From Melampsora larici-populina 98AG31 (taxonomy: Eukaryota > Basidiomycota > Pucciniomycetes > Pucciniales > Melampsoraceae), in contig NW_006768775.1 of assembly GCF_000204055.1 (NCBI RefSeq), forward strand, positions 1,643,532 to 1,707,531: a DNA stretch of 64,000 nt, read 5' to 3'. The position numbers were made by a program, and so were the translations under genes. The notes under the pieces are model-generated. The model saw only the letters and a program-made list of their open reading frames with translations. It searched no databases and was not told where the DNA came from. Positions 1 to 12,436 of this stretch are shown here, piece after piece. Within the stretch, counting starts at the first letter, position 1. Every line of letters begins with the position of its first letter.

Positions 1-1424
1 CAATTTTCGAGGCACTCCATCCTGGTGCTCAAGCTCTCTATGTATTCGACTGCTCATCCGCCCACGAATCATTTGGCGAGAATTCTCTTCGAGCTGCAAA
101 CATGATCCTCGGTACTGGGGGTGCAAAACCACAACTTCGAGACACTGTGATACCAAGTGACAATCCCAACATTCCAATCGAGCTGTGTGGACTCCCGCAG
201 TCCATGGTTTTTCCTTCCGATTACTCAGATGGAAAGCTTGCTGGGAAGTCAAAAGGTATCAAACAGGTCTTAATCGAGCGTGGTCTATGGACCTACCATG
301 AAGATCAAAGAAAGTCGAAACAACTTTTGCCTCTCAAATTGAAGTGTGAAGACTGCAAACGATCTGGTCTTGCTAAAGATAAAATCACCCAAGCTGAGTG
401 TATCCTCAAAGAAGCAGTTAACTCAATGGAAGGCGAATCAGGTGAGGAGTTCCCTGAGCCACCAGAACTCCTGTCTGATCAACCAAAAGACTGCTGTTGG
501 TTCACCATTATATCCGCCCAATCGGACTTTGCTGAAGAAAAACCAATTATACAGAATATCATAGAAAACGCTGGCCATCTCTGTATCTTTTTGCCCAAAT
601 TCCATTGCAAGCTCAATCCGATTGAGCTTTATTGGTGCTTGATCAAAACAAGTAAGTGGAAGTTTCTTGTTTCAATCAAACATCAATAAACCTCGATTCG
701 ATCGCTGACCATCCGGACACATCCAAAACTAATTTAGAATTTCGTTTGCTGAGCTATACCTGCAATAACTTCCGAGAGGCAAAAGACCTGTTCAATTGAA
801 TTCAAAAAGAATGTCCTCTGGCAACCATTCGACGGTTTTTTCGGAAAATCAATGGACTCCAGGAGAAGCTCAGGCGAGTCTTTCCAATTGCAAAGGCTGA
901 ATTCTTTTCTCATTTTGATTTCTCTTTGCAGACAAGCTGCTCAAAAGAGCATAGCTCCAGACCCAGCTGCTCAAACCTATCGCTCACACCGCTGTGTTGC
1001 TTGCACGGCTGGAAATGTTTGAGAAAGTGTCCATCAACTATCAATTTTATCACTGTATTGTTATCATTGTATCGCATTCCTATGTACAGATATCTAATCA
1101 CTCCCCAAGAATGCACTCGATGATTCTCCGATCAAAAATCATCATCATGTTAGAGAATCTACAGTGATCACATCGAAAATCATATTGTAACAAAACAAAT
1201 CTCGCAAATCTTTGAACTAATTCATTTCTATGTAAAAAAAAATCGGCCGACCTATTCGGGCTGGAATACTCTAGAGATTGATAAGAGTATTCCATTTCCG
1301 TTTCCAAACTTTCAAAAACTCAAGGATAAGGATGCGAACATCGCTTTTACATCCATAGCGATTTCAGTGCAAACGGCTTTGGTGACCCGACCCGAGGCTC
1401 GTTGAGTCTTGATGGTAACAACTA
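1..1424 (+). mobile_element. DDE transposon copy A, right-hand part
   Basis: The window opens inside this element. It holds the 3' half of a decayed transposase (see the pseudogene at 3-1022) and then about 400 bp of non-coding DNA. The right end is placed at 1424 because the last bases, read inward on the minus strand, start TAGTTGTTACCATCAAG. This matches the left end of copy B in 15 of 17 bases. A single TA (1425-1426) separates the two ends. The terminal region contains a 10-bp perfect hairpin (1263-1272 with 1284-1293). The boundary is inferred from one end only, because the left end lies outside the window. Confidence 0.6.
3..1022 (+). pseudogene. DDE transposase A (C-terminal part, broken)
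   Basis: The frame is open from position 3 and aligns throughout with copy B at 3075-4089. It contains the second catalytic Asp in VFDCSSAHESF (Asp codon 48-50), a CEDC zinc-ribbon-like pair, and the catalytic Glu in LNPIELYW (Glu codon 624-626). An intron runs from 651 to about 737. The next exon has an in-frame TGA at 797-799, inside the segment that is QLWERVRTRC in copy B. The last exon resumes near 942 with a QKSIAP-type start and ends at TGA 1020-1022. The premature stop and the altered splice region make it a pseudogene. The N-terminal half lies upstream of the window. Confidence 0.75.
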
Positions 1425-1426
1425 TA

Positions 1427-1466
1427 TAGTTGCTGCCATCAAGCTTCTTTAAACTTTTGACGGGGA
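1427..1466 (+). repeat. Left terminal inverted repeat of copy B
   Basis: About 40 bp, starting TAGTTGCTGCCATC and ending GACGGGG. It pairs with 4574-4613 in inverted orientation. Together with the end of copy A it forms the near-perfect palindrome at 1408-1443. Confidence 0.8.
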
Positions 1467-1625
1467 CGGTACTTGAAAATTACCACGTTGACCCCACGGG
1501 GCCAAATTTCATATTGCCAAATCGTCAATGAAAGCTTTCATGACCATGCTTTGACTTGGTCAAACTTTCCTTGATCTTTCTTTGAAATCATTCTTGAGTG
1601 CCTCACCACTCATTGGCTTTGTTTA

Positions 1626-4089
1626 ATGCCTCTCTCCAAAGCCCAACGGGCTCAACGCTACCGTCAACAGTGTCCTCAACCACCTCAAAAGCGTCAAAAA
1701 TATGAAAACGAGCCTTGGCGTGATCAATCCAGCGACCTCGAGTCTAACTCAAGCAAAACATTGTCTTGTGTTTCCTCAGACAACAATACCTTTGAGCCTT
1801 TGTCCGAAGATGAATTCGGAGATGAATGTGAATTGATTGATTTTGACCCACCTAAACTCGCCTTAGAAGATAATGATATATCCAAGGCAGCTTCAACAAA
1901 CTTACCTATTGATCCACCACAGCCCAGTTCTCTTCATGTAAACAATTCATCACAAAGACCGACATTAAAGGTGGTCCGTCGACTTGACCGCATCAACAAC
2001 AAGTGGGAAGTTCTCAATAATGCTATTGAAGCAGCTGCATTTTATTATGATTCACAAAAACTGTCAAATGCAGTCTCTAATCAAGTGTTTGATGAGCTGG
2101 CCAAGCTGCGTGAATTCAATCACCGAAGAAGACAATTGCACATCTCAAACCCAACACCTGCAAGTATACAAGCTTCAATGGAAACAGTCCAGACATCTTT
2201 CCTGCGCCAAAGAATCCCTCGTTCAGAATTTGGATTGGAAGTGGACATGCAACCCAAATTCGAAAACAAGCATCACATATCATCATACACAAGCGACTAC
2301 CTATACGGGGAAATGGCCTATCAACTGAACATCCATCAATCCTTGACAATAAGGAGGTCTTCCGGATGATCACGGAATGGATCTCAAGCCAGAAGACAGG
2401 CAAGGTGTGTAACCCCTCACACCTTGTCTTATTCATCTTATATACTTGCTTACCAAACCTCAAATTTATGTATGTATCAGGTTACCCCAGCAAGTCTTGT
2501 CAATCATCTCAACCACGAGATCTTACCTAAATTTGATGACATAGGTGACACCATATCCGACAGAACAGGCAATCAATGGATGCATCAAATGGGCTTCTTG
2601 GTTCAAGCTTATTCAAAGTGTATGTACTACGATGGACACGAACGTGCCGATGTTGTCTTGTATCGACAGAAATACAACAAGGATCTTACAGAACTGTGCA
2701 AACGTGAAGTGCAATACTCAGGTGAAGAACTTGACCAAATCATTCTTCCAGAGCTTGAAGGCGAAACTCGAGAGCTTATTCGTGTCTACCAAGATGAATC
2801 GACAATCCATACTGGTGAAGAGCCATCTAAAGCTTGGTTTGCAAAGAACGACTGTGCACTCAAACGCAAAAGCGACGGCAAGCTAATCCATACATCAGAC
2901 TTTGTTGAAAAGAAGTGTGGACGTCTCGTCCTACCCTCCGATACAACCTCCAAACTACCATTCAGGGATGCGGCTATTGTCATCTATCCTGGTGCCAAAG
3001 GCGATCCGTGGTGGAACTGTACACAACTTATTGAACAGGTAAAGACTCGGGCAATCCCAATCTTTGAAGAGCTTCATCCGGGTGCACAGGCTCTTTTCAT
3101 TTTTGATTGTTCTTCGGCACATGAATCATTTGCACCAGATGCACTTAGAGTTCAAAACATGAACTTCAATCCTGGTGGCACAAAACCTGATCTTCGAGAC
3201 ACAATCATTCCTTCCGACAATCCCAATATTCCAGCTGACCTTCACGGACGAGTTCAATCTATGAACTTTCCCCTCGATCATCCGGACCAAAAGTTGGCTG
3301 GGAAACCTAAAGGAGTCAAACAGGTTCTTATCAAACGTGGTCTATGGGATCATTACAACAAACAAAATCTTACACGACAGCTCAAACCCCTAATCTTCAA
3401 GTGTGCCCAGTGTCAGAAAACTGGAGTTGCAAAAGATAAAATAGCTCGAGCTGAACGTCTCATCCGACAAGTCGAAACACCTGACTACGAAGACATTTTA
3501 ACCTCGAGCAAAGCTTTACCAGATGATCATATTGAGGACTGCTGTGCCCACAAGATCTTATCCGCTCAATCTGACTTCACCAACGAGAAACCAGTCCTTC
3601 AGAAGGTTATCGAAGACTCTGGCCACCTATGTACATTCCTTCCAAAGTTTCATTGTGAGCTTAATCCCATCGAGCTCCTTTGGTGTTTTACTAAGACAGG
3701 TAGGTTTCCTTGTCTTATCTCTTGGAATCTAGACCCCATATTACTTCAGATAACTGATGTGTATAAACCATCTTTATGATCTTTAGATTATCGTAAAGTG
3801 AGCTTCACAGCTCATAACTTGCAAGAGGCCAAACAGTTGTGGGAAAGAGTCAGGACACGCTGCCCTCTCGTCACCATCCGTCGCTTCTTCAACAAGGTTG
3901 ATCGGTTGAAAAACGAACTCATGTAAGCCCTTCTTTTCTTCAGTCTGTTAGGCCAGTTAGCTAACAAGTACTGCTTGAAGGCAAAAACCAATCCTTCCCA
4001 ATGCAACTGTCAAGTCTTACAAATCTCATCGATGTGTTGCTAAATCATCTTTGAAGGATGTCGATTGTGAGATACAGAACAACATTTAA
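1626..4089 (+). pseudogene. DDE transposase B (four exons, one frameshift)
   Basis: Exons are 1626-2404, 2481-3699, 3787-3922 and 3981-4089, all with GT..AG introns. The frame shifts at 2230-2239, where TTGGA is directly repeated; removing one 5-bp unit gives an uninterrupted product of 745 residues. The N-terminus is basic and Gln-rich. It is followed by an HTH-like region and then the catalytic motifs: VYQDEST (first Asp), FIFDCSSAHESF (second Asp, codon 3105-3107) and LNPIELLW (Glu, codon 3672-3674). The second Asp and the Glu are 188 residues apart, against 34-39 in classic Tc1/mariner. The extra block carries a CAQC pair and DCCAHK. Apart from the duplication, all splice sites and motifs are intact. 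Similar proteins are annotated as DDE endonucleases in basidiomycetes; this is recalled, not searched. Confidence 0.8.
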
Positions 4090-4573
4090 ATTCACCACTC
4101 AATTCCACCCTTCAACCACCTCACCCCATCATCTTATCGCCACATCTCAATTCATTACATTACATGCTACTGTACTCTACAATGTATACTTTTGTAATAA
4201 CATCGCTACGATGTAGAATTGTTTGCATTGTTATAATGTATAATTGTTCTAATCACATCACTATGATTTCTATCTATTGTTATAAGTCTATAATAATCAA
4301 AATTGGCTTTAGCCTCGTTTTGACTATTGGAGCAAACCCAAGCGATAACTTACATAGATCTCTGAAGCCATCTACCCAATGAGCTGCTGATGGATGAAAA
4401 AGATGAGAAAAAAACGAAACAAAAAACGCAACAAAAATAATAATAATAATTTTTGTTCGATCTTTCTAAAAAGCTATTTTTAGAAAGCCGTCGATGTGAG
4501 GGTCCCAAAAATAGCCTCGGCTCCTCAAAAACTTGTGATCTGAGGGTGGGCGTAGATTTCGGGTCTCAATCAA

Positions 4574-4613
4574 TACCCGTCAAAAATTTAAAGGGGCTTG
4601 GTGGCAGCAACTA
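4574..4613 (-). repeat. Right terminal inverted repeat of copy B
   Basis: Inverted partner of 1427-1466, with only a few mismatches. It is followed by the target TA at 4614-4615. Confidence 0.8.
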
Positions 4614-4726
4614 TAGTATCATACGCACTCTGATTGGTGCGGACAAAAAAGAGGTTTGAAACTCTTTACTACTTCTGCCTGTACAATCTCTGCCTTCACC
4701 AGAAAGCCCCGAGTTAGTATTAATGA

Positions 4727-5320
4727 CACCGCGGGAATGATTGAGTTCAAAACCCGATTGAGCGAAGTTGCGGTGTCTGAGTCCGCAACTTTGCTCAATC
4801 ACCAATCTCGTTCACATCACGTTCACAATTCGTTCACAGGTTTCCCTCCAGTTACCCTCCGCAATCTTAAGTAACAATCATACAACAGAAAGTCCCTTGC
4901 AAGTCATCAGTCTTTGACATTTGTTGTTAATCTAATTCATCTTTCCAATTTTCATCTCAGTGCTTTCACCATGCCCCATGAAGTATTGTCCCATCACCAT
5001 CATGTGGGTCGCTAACCAACAATGTTAAACAACACTGTGTGTTTATGGCAAATCTTTTTAGAGACATGGACATTGAATTGTGCTTATGTCAATCTTTTTC
5101 AATGTTCCAGATGCTCAACCAACAAAGAAAGGAGCTCATCAAGGACGAATTGAAATTTGATCTTGAATACATACAAAGGCAGAGTATCAGTAGAGCTCGG
5201 GGGAAACCTGTGAACAAATTGTGAACGTGATGTGAACAAGATCCGTGATTGAGCAAAGTTGCGGACTCGGACACCGCAACTTCGCTCAATCGGGTTTTGA
5301 ACTTAATCATTCCCGCGGTG
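4727..5320. mobile_element. Non-autonomous TIR element with 120-bp arms
   Basis: A 594-bp element with terminal inverted repeats of about 120 bp (4727-4848 against 5203-5320) that differ at only a few positions. The ends are CACCGCGGG..CCCGCGGTG and the flanks are TGA on both sides (4724-4726 and 5321-5323), a 3-bp target duplication. Each arm contains its own hairpin around TTGAGCGAAGTTGCGG. The centre has no open frame of note. CAC-type ends with a 3-bp duplication fit a CACTA-like origin; PIF/Harbinger is the alternative. Confidence 0.75.
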
Positions 5321-5323
5321 TGA

Positions 5324-6485
5324 TTTCCTCTACATCGCGTGCAGTGTTGATACAAGCTGTAAACCACATGACTAGTGGGACATAAGCGCTTGAAAACCAA
5401 GCTCAAAAACAGCACAATGAAGAAGGGTTTCCTGGTTTCTGAACAGGGAAACACATGTAAAAAACACTTCTGAACAACTACCCTTATAGCATCAAGGGAG
5501 GTTTGTTTGTGAGGGAAGCGCAAAAATACAAAAAACTACATAACAACACAAAATGCTTAGAGTGTTAACGCCATAAGGGGACAGCTATGAGAAAGATGAA
5601 AAAGCAAGTCAATCTCCGTGAGTGTGCTTGGGTTACGGGTAACCAAAATCTCCTGTATGTCTTTAAGCCCAACTCTGTATTTTTAGCAATCTCATAAATG
5701 CCGAAGGGGAGTTGATCGAAGTCCAAGCATGTCTTTATGTTCCTGATTTGTCGCGAACCCTCATCGCCGATGGTAGAATACTGAGAGCTGGAGCCGTGAC
5801 TTCCGTCCTGGGAGACTCCAACTTCTAAATCGATAACAGTAGGAAGCAACCCTTTGTTGGTGTTTCGAAATTAGCGATCAATGATAATCATGAAGCGGTA
5901 CAAAGGCCCTGGCGACATTGAGTTCTGTTTCTCATCTCGATGCAATCGATGCAATCGAGACATCAAGTTTGATATACGAGTCTTAACGAGGGTTTTGTTG
6001 ACCTCCATGTACCACCTTTTCAGCTCTCGTATGCACGTTTCAGCCATCCCCAGGATATCATACAAGCAGCTCAAGTCGCATCTATCTTTCTTCGGTAGGT
6101 ATGCAACCCATGGGAGTGATGTTATGAGGGCTGCACGAAATTATCTCTCCACTCTCGCATCGTAACTTGGGGAATTGAAGCAACATTTTCGAAAACTACT
6201 CAATCATTGCATTGGTCAGTATGCAATAAGCACCAAGCCTTCGAGTGATATTGAAGACCATTGCGTATCTTTCTGGGCCTGAAGCTAATTTCAAAAGAAC
6301 GTATTTCTCAGTCGTTGGACAGTCTGTGTTGATACCCTGGTACATTGCTATCTGGTTATCATCAAGTCAGTTCTCAAAAAACCCTTTTCGATTTCTCGAG
6401 CCTTCCAAATCTTAGTACCCATCTCAATCAAAATCTCTTTCCTACTTCAGAAACTTCAGCTTGATTCACAAGACAGCCGCAGGTG
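5324..6485. other. Intergenic, no gene recognised
   Basis: The stretch has coding-like runs on the minus strand (about 6165-5871 and 5849-5565). They share no recognisable domain, are separated by a stop, and cannot be joined by clear splice sites. They may be remnants of a decayed gene. The last 100 bp before 6486 are the presumed promoter and 5' UTR of the glucanase gene; no convincing TATA box was seen. Confidence 0.4.
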
Positions 6486-8526
6486 ATGTTACTTCACCGG
6501 GCTCTCTGCCTTCTCAGTTTGAGCGCTTCATTCGCAACTCAGGCCCTTGACTCAGTCACTCCAAATACACATCAGCTCATCTCCCGCTCTTCAATACAAT
6601 CACACACGAGAAAAATTCAAGATTTCAACCTTCGTCGACATATAGACCCATCATTTTCCAAGAGGGACCAAGAAATTAAACCTAGCTTTGATTACGCCAA
6701 ATATAAGATACGTGGTGTCAACCTTGGTGGATGGCTTGTTACAGAGCCTTGGATCACACCTTCACTTTACAACACAGGAAATGACAAGATTGTTGATGAG
6801 TATACACTTTGCGAGCAATTAGGGTAATAGATCTTTACTTCTGATCATGATCTTCAATCTTGTCGCTGATTCAATTTTTTTCAACTTCTAGGCAAAAAGC
6901 AGCAACTGAACTTCTTCGCGCACATTGGGAGTCTTTTTATAAAGAAGAAGATTTTCAAAGAATCAGTTCATATGGTCTCAATCACGTCCGAATTCCCATT
7001 GGTCAGTCACTAATTTCCCTGACTTCAATGAAAACATCAAGCATACCGAGACAGAAGGAATTCCAACTTTCATGATTTTAGGATATTGGGCTTTTGACAT
7101 ATTAACTGATGAACCTTATGTGCAAGGTCAATTGGAGGTATGTATTGGATATTTACAAGAATTTGATAATTGAGACTCTCGAGATTGTGATATATAATTT
7201 ATTCAACTTTGAACCGACTGATCATCAGTACCTCCACCGAGCTGTCGGGTGGGCCCAAGGAGCAGGGCTCAAGGTGATGATCGACTTGGTGCGTACCTTC
7301 ATCTATCAATGTGGAAACTTCGAACTGACGATCAAAACCCACTACAGCACGGTGCTCCAGGATCACAGAATGGGTTTGGTGAGCATAATGGGAAGATTCA
7401 AGGAGATCAAAACATTGAACTAGCGATGATTTGTTTCAAATTCACTTCTAAATAGACAACTCCGGCAAAAGAGGCGAGATTAATTGGGCCTCCGAAGATT
7501 CGAATGTCGCCCGTACAAGACAAGCCCTAGTATTACTTGCTCAAGAGTTTTCTCAGCCCAAGTATGGTAAGAATCAGTTTTCTTCACCCTCACCAATCCT
7601 TTGCAAGCGTGTTCTCCGACCAAAATCGACGGATTTCTGATCATTATTTTTTTGGTTAAGCTGGCACGGTTACCAGCTTGGAGTCACTCAATGAGCCCGC
7701 CGGATTCGCCAATGAAAAGACTTTGAAGACTACTCGTCAATACTACTACGGTACATAGCTCTTTTTCCTGATTTGAAGATGTTTATCGTCATCATAAAAA
7801 TAAGCGAGACTAAAGGGATTTTTTTTCATCTATCTACGTATAGATGGCTATGGAATTGTAAGATATCCGATACCTCAAGGGTCGCAATCGAATTTACTAT
7901 ATGCGATCCATGATGCTTTTCAACCACTCGATGCCTGGACACATTCCTTTCCAGCGCCAAAATGGCAAGGAGTAGCATTAGACACACATATCTATACCGT
8001 CTTTAACAATACTCAACTTAAAATGACTGATGACGAACGTGTAAAATCATATTGTGATTTAACTGAATCATTAGTACAAAGTGATTCGTCTCTTTGGACT
8101 TTTGTTGGAGAATTTACACCTGCTCCTACAGATTGTGCACCACGTCTTAATGGACAAGGGATTGGATCTAGATATGATGCAACTTTCAAGGACAGTCCAC
8201 GTTTAGGTTCGTGTGAAGGGAAGAGTGGATCAATGTCTAGTTTTTCAGAAGAGTACAAAGCCAGCCTAGGACGATTCTTCGAAGTTCAAACTCATGTTTT
8301 TGAAAAAGCTTCTGGTTGGTTTATGTGGACTTTCAAAGCTGAGAATTCAGATGACTGGAGTTATGACGCCGGTGTAAAGGTTGGATAAAATTTGAAAATA
8401 AACTTATCAAGCTTCATATGTTCATGTCCTTGGATAGACTTGCTGATCATGATTGTTTCCAAATTTTAGGGTGGTTGGATCCCGCGTGATCCAGGATTCA
8501 AAGCGCACGGGAATCCCTGCGGCTGA
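6486..8526 (+). CDS. EXG1: Secreted exo-beta-1,3-glucanase, GH5 family
   Basis: Nine exons: 6486-6823, 6892-7001, 7082-7137, 7229-7288, 7348-7378, 7456-7566, 7661-7750, 7844-8379 and 8470-8526. All introns are GT..AG, and the product is 462 residues, a typical length for fungal Exg1. The start [16 protein letters not shown] gives a signal peptide. Family motifs are [51 protein letters not shown] (acid/base Glu) and [12 protein letters not shown] (nucleophile Glu), ending in a [12 protein letters not shown] region. The enzyme removes glucose from the non-reducing end of beta-1,3-glucan and remodels the fungal wall; in plant pathogens it may also act on host callose. No GPI signal or second domain follows, so it is probably soluble or loosely wall-bound. 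The fifth exon is only 31 bp. Confidence 0.93.
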
Positions 8527-11500
8527 ACACCAACAAACCATTTTCAATAATCGAGGACAGCGAATACCAATCCACGAGAAACCCGGTGGATACTTGAATC
8601 TCGCCACAGGCGCCCTCGTACATCGGTGGCCAATGATGTATTCTCCTTGGCTCTGGCTCTGTCGATATCCCACAAAGCTAACTTTTAAACCTATATCATT
8701 AATAACTCTTCGAAGGATTGGACTGTCACAAATGTATTTATTTATGTATTGTTTCTGCTTTTGATATCTTATATTTCTTCAAGTTTTGTTGGGAAGTCGG
8801 ACATTTTTTTATCAATCTTAGCTTTGTGACACCTGAATGTTTCATGTGTACCTTATAACTGTTTGTTCAAAAGAATTTTAATTAGCCTTCACATGGCCAT
8901 TTAGCACCGTTCAAATTCAATGGAAAGCTTGGGACATTTGGATTGATCAAACTTATTCATTGGGTCTCAATTAATTTAGCTGGGTCTGGAACTGTGAGGT
9001 GGTAGGCATTTTTCCAGTGTGCTTGGCACTGTTGGGACTAATAATGTCACCCAAACTACTTCATGGTCAAAACATTTTTTTCATTATATCACAATTTCCG
9101 AGATAGCAGCCAAATGGTCAAGATAAGGTGACACAAATCCCCCCTGTATATCAATCTATTGAACCAAAATGAATGGTTTAAAAACATTGGTGCATATATT
9201 TTGTCTTTCCAAGAAACTTGGACATGATAGATATTAGACAAGAACCATTAACAAAGGCGTGTATCCTAAGGGTTTTGAATACCCGAGTCTGATGAATGAT
9301 ATTGCCCTGGCCCATTGAGCCTATTAGTATAGTCCAGAGCCTGTTCAGAGAGTCGAAAATTCAGCTGAAATCTTTGAAAGCTCTCACTGGTGGGATAATT
9401 TACATACAATGAGAAGAAAAGATGCATACTGACCATGATCTCATTGCATGTTAATTCATATGTAAGATAGAATTGAACTCCATGAGATTTGCGGGCTGAG
9501 CCTGCAACAACTTGAGCATAGATAAATTGATGTCCAATAAAACGTGAGTTGTAGGATCACCTGGCATCAACCCTTGGTACCACCCTGCTCTCCCCATGGA
9601 CTTCAACCAAACCAAATCGCTTTCATGAAATATGTATGGCTGAATTTGTGTTGTCTCTGGATTATAAATCTTTTTCTATGGTTTTCAAATTGGATCAAGC
9701 CAGGCCATTTAGAAAATATTCAAAGGAATTGATTGAGCTTGTTGAAAAATGTGACAATGTATTATTAAGGATTGCCACAGTATACTATGTGGCTATATAG
9801 GAAACATTCTACAATACAGATAACTGTCTTTTCAGAGAAGCTACATCTTTAGCACATCCACAAAACATTAGGAGAAGGATATGGATTTCTAATGAAATGA
9901 AAATTGAATGTTTTGAACACAAATTGCAACTTGATGGGAATTTGGGGAATCAAACATGTTCTCTTTATTCTTGCACAGTTGCTGTCACCTAGACACAACC
10001 ACACATGCTCTGAAAAAGTTGGAATTTGCTAACCCAAGTCATCCCACAAGGCCCAAGGGCTTGTTAGTTCTTGAAAAGTCATTTTTGGCATAATTGAGGG
10101 TGGTTTGCGCCATAGAGGACTTTTCAAGTTGATATGGCCAGTAGTGTTTTTTTCCAAAAAAAAACAGTTTATTCCCATGCATTTCGGACATATTGGTTTA
10201 TAGTATACTTTGTGGGTATAATATGGCTATAGGCTGTACTTATGGGTTGATGATATGGCTTTAGGCTGTGCCTACAGTTGATATAAGGCTTTAGTAATTT
10301 TGGGTCTAGGGCAACTCATTTTGGCTGATTATGACACAAAAGCACCAAACATAGCCAGTCACAGCTCATCAACATTCTGGACCAGGGCCAGGGCCAAACT
10401 GGATCAGGCTGTGCTTGTGTCTACATGATAGCAACCATAAGACAAAAAGCTCTGTTAGCAATCACTCCAAGGCTTTGGCTCCACCGCTGGTGATGATGTG
10501 TTTATTACCTATCATTGAGTCAAAAAGCTTTGGCAAGGGGCTTTGTTAGGTTTGACAGAAAGCTCTGTTAGCTATCACTCCAAGGCTTTGGGCCCACAAC
10601 TGGTGATGATGTGGAAGCCATTGCCAAGAAGAGAGAGCTATAACTACTACAACCTGTACAACATGCACCTGACCTGCTGTGGCACAGTTGTGTACACACA
10701 TGACTCTACAACACTCTTGATACTCCTGGTCCAAATTTCAGCAACTGCTACAGATGGTCATCTGATGATCATCATGAAGGCTTTGTGTTAAGACAATCAA
10801 CAATCTACACTGTAAAAATACAAAAAAAAACACTCAGATTGAAGCTCTTAACTATTGGAACAATAGGGGGTTCTAAGTCAAAAGATTTACGGTATTTTGC
10901 AGTACAACAAGTTGTCCAAGACCGTAAAATTTCACATAAATTTTACAAATTTTGGAAACTTGTCTGTTTCATAAATTTTTTCACAAAAATATCCTGACTT
11001 GAAACCCCCTAATATGCATATTCTTTTTTTTTCTCTCTTCCTGACCGCTCAATATTTTTGTGTCTCACTGTTTATATTTCCTGCCCAGAAAATATTATAT
11101 CTCTTGTAGTGAAATGGGCACAGCCATCACACAGGCACATGTAGTGGTGCTGGTGCCTCCAATGATGTAGTGCATACCTTTAAGTGAGCATCCACCTTTA
11201 ACATTATTCAACACTCCCTATCTTCACAAGTTATAGTGCTTACATTGCTGAAAAGTCTCTGACACTGGGGGACATCCTTCAAGCACACATGAAAACTACA
11301 TCCCTGAGGACAAGTTGGCTTACATTCTTAAAGTTCCCAAAAGTAGTAAGACCAAAGAAAACAATCCAAACCTTCTAAAACCATCACAATGCCGTGAGTG
11401 ATTTCTTCCATAGTTGTTGGTGTATCTGGAAAAAGAAATACCAGATCATTGCATTGCTTCCCAACAGTTTCTCCAAGATCTCATAAAGCTTGATACAAGA

Positions 11501-12436
11501 TCTCCACTAAGTTACATAAGTATTGTGACAAAATTTCTTCACACTTTTTCTAAAATTAACTGTTACAGCTAAAGACAAAGGAGAATAAAAAGTCAGTTTG
11601 AAGCCCTGGAAAACTGTTTTTGTGCCATTGCATTTGACATCACAACATTTCTTGAAGGAGTGGGGCTAGTATCATACGTACATATCGAACATGCATACCT
11701 GGCTCAAGTTCATATTTTTGAGTGCTGGGGCCTTTGAGGCCAAAAGATATACTCTATTTAAGATATTGAAGAGTCCCTTTTGGATGATGTTATCATTAGT
11801 ATTTATTGATATTTACATCTGAAAATGGTTGATTAGATTCTTTCTGCAATGTCAATCTGTACACACCATTAAACCATACACTATGAGATGATTGGATTGA
11901 CTCCTCAAGCAGAAATCAAAGGCTGTTTTTCTAAAACCCAGTGATCTTCATTTCTGGAGTAAAGTCGCAGAAGCTGATTAGACTTTTGTAATATTGGTTC
12001 ATTTGACTGAACTTGATTCCAAACTATGGGATTAAGATGGATGGATATGATGATCCCAGTGAGTGATTTTTGAATTTAATTTCTTTTGCTCTTCCGCAGT
12101 GATGGAAGTCAAAATCTCCTTATTAAAGAGTCACATGAGAGTTGTTACCTAAACCCCATCACGAGTATGTTTTGGCCAACCTCATCTTGATCCGTTGCAA
12201 AAGGTCAGCTGAAAGAGAAATGCTGAAAGAGGATGAATGAGGTCATGAAGGGTCATCAGCTGGGATATACTAGTTTGAATTCTAATCTAATTAAAAAAAT
12301 AAAAAAATAAAAAAAAGTGTATTTAAACCCAATCTTGAAAGAAATCGATTGTCTTTCCCATCTTCTCATCAACTTCACCATCACCATCATCAACTTCACG
12401 CAACTTCAATCACTATCATCAATCACTCTCAATAGG
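8527..12436. other. 3.9-kb gene-free region
   Basis: I see no gene here. The open frames are short and lack domains, and long stretches are AT-rich. The stretch 10446-10613 contains an imperfect duplication listed separately. 12295-12315 is an A-rich tract just upstream of the phosphatase transcript. The texture suggests old decayed repeats, but none could be named. Confidence 0.5.
10446..10613 (+). repeat. Imperfect direct duplication, 55-bp unit
   Basis: The segment at 10446-10500 (core AGCTCTGTTAGC, then ATCACTCCAAGGCTTTGG) recurs at 10558-10613 with about 85 percent identity by eye. The two units are roughly 112 bp apart. No coding role is apparent. Confidence 0.6.

Larger units (their letters stand above)
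1427..4613 (+). mobile_element. DDE transposon copy B (complete, TA target site)
   Basis: A 3187-bp element bounded by terminal inverted repeats of about 40 bp. The left end reads TAGTTGCTGCCATCAAGC from 1427. The right end, read on the minus strand from 4613, is TAGTTGCTGCCACCAAGC, and both continue to GACGGG with only a few mismatches. TA flanks both sides (1425-1426 and 4614-4615), as expected for the Tc1/mariner superfamily. It carries one four-exon transposase gene with a frameshift. Copy A ends at the same TA, so the two copies are immediate neighbours. Confidence 0.8.

Noticed and set aside
12317..12436. Upstream in-frame ATG that would add 40 residues to the Nem1-type phosphatase
   Set aside because: It follows an A-rich leader directly and adds a low-complexity Ile/Thr/Gln stretch; the ATG at 12437 is the more likely start, though this is not proven.
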